Source: an uncultured bacterium
GTDB lineage: Bacteria > Bacillota_I > Bacilli_A > RF39 > UBA660
Reading direction: 5' to 3'
DNA length: 10,367 nucleotides
NCBI GenBank assembly: GCA_900314225.1
Contig: OMUM01000049.1
Location: forward strand, 1 to 10,367
Part shown: positions 6,192-10,367 of the stretch, in pieces
Numbering within the stretch: the first letter of the stretch is position 1
Layout: every line of letters starts with the position of its first letter
Program-made: the position numbers and the translations under genes
Notes under the pieces: model-generated
What the model was told of the DNA's origin: nothing
Database searches by the model: none
What the model saw: only the letters and a program-made list of their open reading frames with translations

Positions 6192-7139
6192 ATGTTTTTA
6201 CAAATAATATTGCTTATAATAGGATTTATAATTTTAATTAAGGGAGCCGATTTCTTTGTTGATGGAGCAAGCGGAATTGCCGAAAATTTTCATGTATCTA
6301 AAATGTTAATAGGACTTACTATTGTAGCTTTTGGTACAAGTGCTCCAGAGTTTGCTGTAAGTGTTAAAAGTTTACTGGCGGGTAGTGGAGATATAGTACT
6401 TGGAAATGTAATAGGAAGTAATGTTCTAAATATACTTCTAATATTAGGGTTATCCAGTCAATTCCATTCACTTAATGTTAAAAATAATACTGTAAAAAAA
6501 GAATTGCCTATTACTCTATTAATAACAACATTATTTGCTTGTTTATTATCTGATAACTTATTTGATAAAACTAAGAATGCTTTTACTAGAGGTGATGGAA
6601 TAACTTTAATACTTTTCTTTTTAGTATTTGTTTATTATTTAATAAGTATGATGAGAAACAAGATTGATGAAGATGAAAAAACAAATACAATTAGTTTAGG
6701 AAAAGCTATTCTTTGGACAGTTGGTGGAATTATTGCTATTGTATTAGGAGCAGATACGGTTGTTAATAGTTCTTCAGCTATTGCTAAGTTATTAGGTGTT
6801 AGTGAGAGAATGATTTCTTTAACAATTATTGCTCTTGGAACATCACTTCCAGAGTTAGTTACTTCAATAAGTGCTACTCGAAAAGGAGAATATGATATTG
6901 CAATTGGTAATGTTGTTGGAAGTAATATTTTTAACATTGGAGTAGTAATAGGTGTTCCAATTGCAATATTTGGTGGAATTGGTACAGTATCATTTAGTTA
7001 TATAGATATAATAGTTATGATTTTAGCAGCGTTACTTTTATTTATATTTTCTAGAAATGATTATAAAATTACGAGATTTGAAGGTTTAATATTTTTACTT
7101 ATATTTATAATTTATTATAGTTATGTAATATTTGTATAG
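6192..7139 (+). CDS. sodium/calcium exchanger family (CaCA, YrbG-like) membrane protein
   Basis: CaCA-family antiporters exchange Ca2+ (or another cation) for Na+ or H+ across the membrane. This 315-residue protein shows the two inverted alpha-repeats that form the ion site. Repeat one has GTSAPE (48-53) and GNVIGSN (71-77); repeat two has GTSLPE (216-221) and GNVVGSN (239-245). The key acidic residues Glu53 and Glu221 are present. The rest is strongly hydrophobic, fitting about ten membrane helices, with a charged cytosolic-type loop near 155-168. Length matches bacterial YrbG-type members. AAGGAG (6181-6186) is 5 bases before the ATG. It lies directly after the T-box terminator and 10 bases before ileS, so it should be induced by isoleucine-tRNA shortage. 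Isoleucine makes up 49 of 315 residues, although hydrophobic AT-rich genes are often Ile-rich. Ion specificity cannot be read from sequence. Confidence 0.92.
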   Translation: MFLQIILLIIGFIILIKGADFFVDGASGIAENFHVSKMLIGLTIVAFGTSAPEFAVSVKSLLAGSGDIVLGNVIGSNVLNILLILGLSSQFHSLNVKNNTVKKELPITLLITTLFACLLSDNLFDKTKNAFTRGDGITLILFFLVFVYYLISMMRNKIDEDEKTNTISLGKAILWTVGGIIAIVLGADTVVNSSSAIAKLLGVSERMISLTIIALGTSLPELVTSISATRKGEYDIAIGNVVGSNIFNIGVVIGVPIAIFGGIGTVSFSYIDIIVMILAALLLFIFSRNDYKITRFEGLIFLLIFIIYYSYVIFV

Positions 7140-7143
7140 GAGG
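7138..7143 (+). promoter_or_regulatory. ileS ribosome binding site overlapping the exchanger stop
   Basis: AGGAGG at 7138-7143 is a consensus Shine-Dalgarno site 6 bases before ATG 7150. It shares bases with the exchanger's TAG stop (7137-7139). It fixes the ileS start at 7150 rather than an in-frame TTG at 7132 and implies that the two genes are translated from one message, possibly coupled. Confidence 0.85.
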
Positions 7144-7149
7144 TTTATT

Positions 7150-10100
7150 ATGAAATTTAGTGAATTAGATAAAGATAAAACAAGTAAAAGTGAAGAGAAA
7201 GTATTAAAATATTGGAAAGAAAATGATATTTTCAAAAAAAGTATTAAGAATAGAGAAGGTCATAAGAATTATGTCTTTTATGATGGACCAATATATGCTA
7301 ATGCAAAACCTGGTATTCATCATGTATTTGCAAAAACTATTAAAGATGCTTTTTGTAAGTATAAAACTATGCAAGGATATAGAGTATTAAGAAAGATTGG
7401 ACTTGATACTCATGGTTTACCAATAGAAGTAAATGTTGAAAAGAAACTTGGTTTTAAATCAAAAGCTGATATTGAAAAATATGGTATTGAAAATTTCTGT
7501 AAAGAGTGTAATAAGGAAACTGCTTCAAATATTGATGAAGTAAAGAAAGTTACTGATATGATGGGTCAATTTATTGATTGTGAACATCCTTATGTAACAT
7601 GTGATAATGAGTATATTGAATCTGAATGGTGGATTCTAAAAGAAATGGATAAGAAAGGTTTAATTTACCACGGAAATAAAGTTCTTCCATATTGTCCAAG
7701 ATGTGGAACAGAATTAAGTTCTAATGAAGTAGCACAGGGTTATCAACAAGATTCTGTTAATACGGTTATTGTTCCTTTTAAGAAAAAAGATGAAGATGTT
7801 TACTTTTTGGTTTGGACAACTACTCCTTGGACCTTAATTGCTAATCTTGCTTTATGTGTAAATCCTGAACTAACATATGTTGAAGTTGAATCTCAAGGTT
7901 ATAAGTTTATTGTAGCTGAAACATTAAAAGATAAAGTTGTTGGAGAAGAAGCAAAGGTATTAAAGAAATTTAAAGGAAAAGATTTGGTTGGTATAAAATA
8001 TGAGCAATTAATTCCTGCAATTAAAGTAGAAGGAAAGGCTTTTGAAGTATTAGCAGATAATTATGTTACAGCTGAAGATGGAACAGGCATTGTTCATATT
8101 GCTCCTGCTTATGGTGAAGATGATAATAGAGTATGTAGAGAAAATGGTATTACATTTGTAAATCCAGTTGGAAAAGATGGTTGCTACACTGAAGGTCCTT
8201 GGAAAGGAAGACTTGTTACTGATAAAGATCTTGAAATAGAAATTATTAAATATTTAAAAGAAAATGACAAATTATTTAAGAAAATTAAACTTACACATGA
8301 TTATCCACATTGTTGGAGATGTAAACAACCATTAATTTATTATGCAAAACCAGCTTGGTATGTTAGAACAACAGAATATAAAGATAAAATAATAGAAGCT
8401 AATAAGAAAGTAAATTGGTATCCAGAATTTGTTGGTACTAAAAGATTTGCTAACTGGCTTGAAAATATGGTTGATTGGGGAATTTCTAGAAATAGATATT
8501 GGGGTTGCCCGATGCCTATCTGGGAATGTTCTTGTGGACATAAAGAAGTAATTGGCTCTCTTGATGAATTACAAGAAAAAGTAATTGAAGATGTTGATGT
8601 CAGAAAGATTGAACTTCATCGTCCTTACGTTGATGGGCTACATATTGAATGTCCTGAGTGTCATAAGAAGATGGAACGTATTAAAGATGTAATGGATGTT
8701 TGGTTTGATAGTGGTTCAATGCCTTATGCTCAATGGCATTATCCATTTGAAAATAAAGATAAATTTAAAGATCAATTTCCAGCTGATTTTATTGCTGAAG
8801 GAGTAGATCAAACAAGAGGTTGGTTCTATGTTCTTCTTGTAATTTCAACTATTATTTCTGGACAATCAAGTTTCAAAAATGTGGTTGTTAATGATATGAT
8901 GTTAGATGAATTTGGTAAGAAAATGTCTAAATCTACTGGTAATATTATTGATCCAATTTCTATTATGCAAGAATATGGTGCTGATACTATAAGATTTTAT
9001 ATGATGTATGCATCTCCTGTTTGGACACCATTAAGATTTAGTGAAACAGGAGTAAAAGAAGTATATTCTAAGTATACTTCAACTATGAAAAACTTATATT
9101 CATTCTTTGAAATGTATGCTAATGCTGATAAGATTGATCCTCGTAAATATTATATTAAAGTAGAGAACCGTGAACTTATTGATAAATGGTTAATATCTAA
9201 ATTAAATAAATTAGTTAGAGATGTTACTGAGGCTTATGAAGAATATGATTTAAATAAAGTAGCAAGACTTGTAGTACCATTTTTAAATGATGATTTTTCT
9301 AATTGGTATATTAGAAGTACTAGGAGAAGATTCTGGGATTCAGAATTAACTGAAAGTAAGAAAGCTGTTTATTTAACGACATATGAAGCTATTGAGACAT
9401 TATGTCTTCTATGTGCTCCAATTACTCCATATTTAACAGATGAAATTTATACTAAATTGACAGGTAAGGAATCAGTTCATTTAGGAGATTTCCCTAAATT
9501 TAATTCAGATTATTTAAATGAAGCAGCTGAAGAGAGAATGGACTTAGTAAGAGATGTTTGTTCATTAGGTAGATTTGCTCGTGAAGAAGTTAATATCAAA
9601 GTACGTCAACCAATAAGTAAATTAATGTTACCAAAAGGTGATGAAATAATTATTGGAGATTTATTACCAGTAATTAAAGAAGAATTAAATGTTAAAGAAG
9701 TAATTTTTAAAGAAGATATGACTGAATACTTAGAATATGTTATAAAACCTAATTTTAAAGTTCTTGGTAAAGAATTAGGGTCAAAGATAAAAGAATTACA
9801 AGAAATACTCGCTAAATTAACAAGTAATGAAATTAGAAAGATATCTGAAGGTTCTTTAAAAATAAAATTAGCAGGGGAAGATTTTGAATTAACTCCAGAA
9901 AATACAATTATTTCTATTAAGCAAAAGACTGGTTATGCTTCAACTAGTAACAATAGAACAATAGTTGTTCTAGATACAGAATTAACTGATGACTTGATTT
10001 TAGAAGGCCTTGCTCGTGAGTTTGTTCGTAAAGTTCAATCTCTTAGAAAAGATGCTGATTTTGTAATTACTGATCATATTAAAGTTTATTACAATGGTTC

Positions 10101-10251
10101 TGATGAAATTGAGAGAATGCTTGATAAATATTATGATTATGTAATGGGTGAAGTACTTGGTGATGAACTAATAAAAGATATAAGTTTAAAAGATAAATAT
10201 GAACTTAATGATGAAGAGGTATACATTAAAGTAGAAAAAGTAAATAAATAA
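7150..10251 (+). CDS. ileS: isoleucyl-tRNA synthetase, type 2 (IleRS2) with swapped GIHH signature
   Basis: This enzyme attaches isoleucine to tRNA-Ile in the cytoplasm. The 1033-residue protein has a full class I synthetase layout. The catalytic signature lies at 55-58 and the KMSKS loop at 591-595. The CP1 editing domain has TTTPWT (223-228) and GTGIVH…GEDD (311-325), with Asp324 at the usual editing position. Zinc-ribbon cysteine pairs occur at 182/185 with 388/391, and at 460/462 with 501/504. An anticodon-binding helical domain follows from about residue 680. The protein resembles the type 2, eukaryote-like IleRS found in some Bacillota and Bacteroidota. The signature is Gly55-Ile56-His57-His58 where the canonical form is His-x-Gly-His, so the first and third positions are swapped. 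IleRS2 enzymes with this swap have been reported as active and extremely mupirocin-resistant. No second ileS is in the window. Expression should be controlled by the T-box about 1 kb upstream. Confidence 0.96.
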   Translation: MKFSELDKDKTSKSEEKVLKYWKENDIFKKSIKNREGHKNYVFYDGPIYANAKPGIHHVFAKTIKDAFCKYKTMQGYRVLRKIGLDTHGLPIEVNVEKKLGFKSKADIEKYGIENFCKECNKETASNIDEVKKVTDMMGQFIDCEHPYVTCDNEYIESEWWILKEMDKKGLIYHGNKVLPYCPRCGTELSSNEVAQGYQQDSVNTVIVPFKKKDEDVYFLVWTTTPWTLIANLALCVNPELTYVEVESQGYKFIVAETLKDKVVGEEAKVLKKFKGKDLVGIKYEQLIPAIKVEGKAFEVLADNYVTAEDGTGIVHIAPAYGEDDNRVCRENGITFVNPVGKDGCYTEGPWKGRLVTDKDLEIEIIKYLKENDKLFKKIKLTHDYPHCWRCKQPLIYYAKPAWYVRTTEYKDKIIEANKKVNWYPEFVGTKRFANWLENMVDWGISRNRYWGCPMPIWECSCGHKEVIGSLDELQEKVIEDVDVRKIELHRPYVDGLHIECPECHKKMERIKDVMDVWFDSGSMPYAQWHYPFENKDKFKDQFPADFIAEGVDQTRGWFYVLLVISTIISGQSSFKNVVVNDMMLDEFGKKMSKSTGNIIDPISIMQEYGADTIRFYMMYASPVWTPLRFSETGVKEVYSKYTSTMKNLYSFFEMYANADKIDPRKYYIKVENRELIDKWLISKLNKLVRDVTEAYEEYDLNKVARLVVPFLNDDFSNWYIRSTRRRFWDSELTESKKAVYLTTYEAIETLCLLCAPITPYLTDEIYTKLTGKESVHLGDFPKFNSDYLNEAAEERMDLVRDVCSLGRFAREEVNIKVRQPISKLMLPKGDEIIIGDLLPVIKEELNVKEVIFKEDMTEYLEYVIKPNFKVLGKELGSKIKELQEILAKLTSNEIRKISEGSLKIKLAGEDFELTPENTIISIKQKTGYASTSNNRTIVVLDTELTDDLILEGLAREFVRKVQSLRKDADFVITDHIKVYYNGSDEIERMLDKYYDYVMGEVLGDELIKDISLKDKYELNDEEVYIKVEKVNK

Positions 10252-10253
10252 TT

Positions 10254-10282
10254 AGAAAGTCTTAGACTTTCTTTTTTTTTTT
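10254..10282 (+). terminator. rho-independent terminator after ileS
   Basis: AGAAAGTC (10254-10261) pairs perfectly with GACTTTCT (10265-10272) across a TTA loop, followed by a T-run through 10282. It starts 3 bases after the ileS stop and closes the exchanger–ileS operon. Confidence 0.9.
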
Positions 10283-10357
10283 GGATATTGTAAAATTAAA
10301 TTGGTAGATAAAAAGAACATCTGGTAAAAGTCAATAGATAATTTTCGGCAGGTTTAA

Positions 10358-10363
10358 TATAAT
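10358..10363 (+). promoter_or_regulatory. possible -10 box of a downstream gene
   Basis: A perfect TATAAT lies 5 bases from the window edge, after the ileS terminator. There is no convincing -35 box 16-18 bases before it. In such AT-rich DNA the match could be chance. Nothing else was found in 10283-10367. Confidence 0.25.
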
Positions 10364-10367
10364 TTGC

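Noticed and set aside
6635..6937. Minus-strand open frame of 100 codons
   Set aside because: It is the reverse of the exchanger's second alpha-repeat, whose + strand motifs are clearly conserved.
7132..7149. Earlier TTG start for ileS
   Set aside because: It would overlap the exchanger's end and place the consensus AGGAGG inside the gene. ATG 7150 is ideally spaced from that site.
8332..8541. Minus-strand open frame of 69 codons
   Set aside because: It is opposite the zinc-ribbon and catalytic region of ileS, with no independent signals.
1..10367. CRISPR array, tRNA/rRNA genes, insertion sequences or phage attachment sites
   Set aside because: Both strands were read for regularly spaced repeats, tRNA-like cloverleaf features, transposase motifs and terminal repeats, and none were seen.

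Overview
The window is AT-rich with a compact layout. Every supported gene lies on the + strand. Strong AGGAGG-type ribosome binding sites, AGA as the main arginine codon, a T-box leader and the pair sepF–divIVA all point to a low-GC Gram-positive bacterium (Bacillota, Bacilli or related gut lineages). Tryptophan is always TGG and no gene is broken by TGA, so nothing suggests the mycoplasma code, although no gene here ends in TGA either. The species cannot be named from this sequence.

Layout. Positions 1-38 hold the last codons of an upstream gene, followed by a weak terminator. 120-2114 encodes a HerA/DUF87-type hexameric ATPase with an unusual Gln/Asn-rich tail, and it has its own terminator. 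2231-3126 carries sepF and a small divIVA-like gene, two cell-division factors. 3162-4349 encodes an unrecognised single-pass membrane protein with a short external domain. 4472-5917 is a stand-alone radical SAM enzyme behind a clear promoter. 5918-6168 is a promoter plus a complete isoleucine-type T-box riboswitch. 6192-7139 is a sodium/calcium exchanger-family protein, and 7150-10251 is isoleucyl-tRNA synthetase, followed by a terminator. The last 85 bases hold no recognisable gene.

How it fits together. In Bacillus and relatives the end of the division cluster runs sepF–ylmG–ylmH–divIVA–(T-box)–ileS. This window keeps sepF, divIVA, the T-box and ileS in that order. It has lost ylmG and ylmH and gained the membrane protein, the radical SAM gene and the exchanger. 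The exchanger sits between the T-box and ileS, so the leader probably makes both genes respond to uncharged tRNA-Ile.

The most notable points are: (i) the IleRS signature motif reads GIHH instead of HIGH, the swapped form linked to very high mupirocin resistance in type 2 IleRS; (ii) a T-box-controlled ion exchanger; (iii) a DivIVA-like protein lacking the Phe-Arg membrane-insertion pair; and (iv) two uncharacterised genes, a membrane protein and a radical SAM enzyme, inserted into a conserved division locus.
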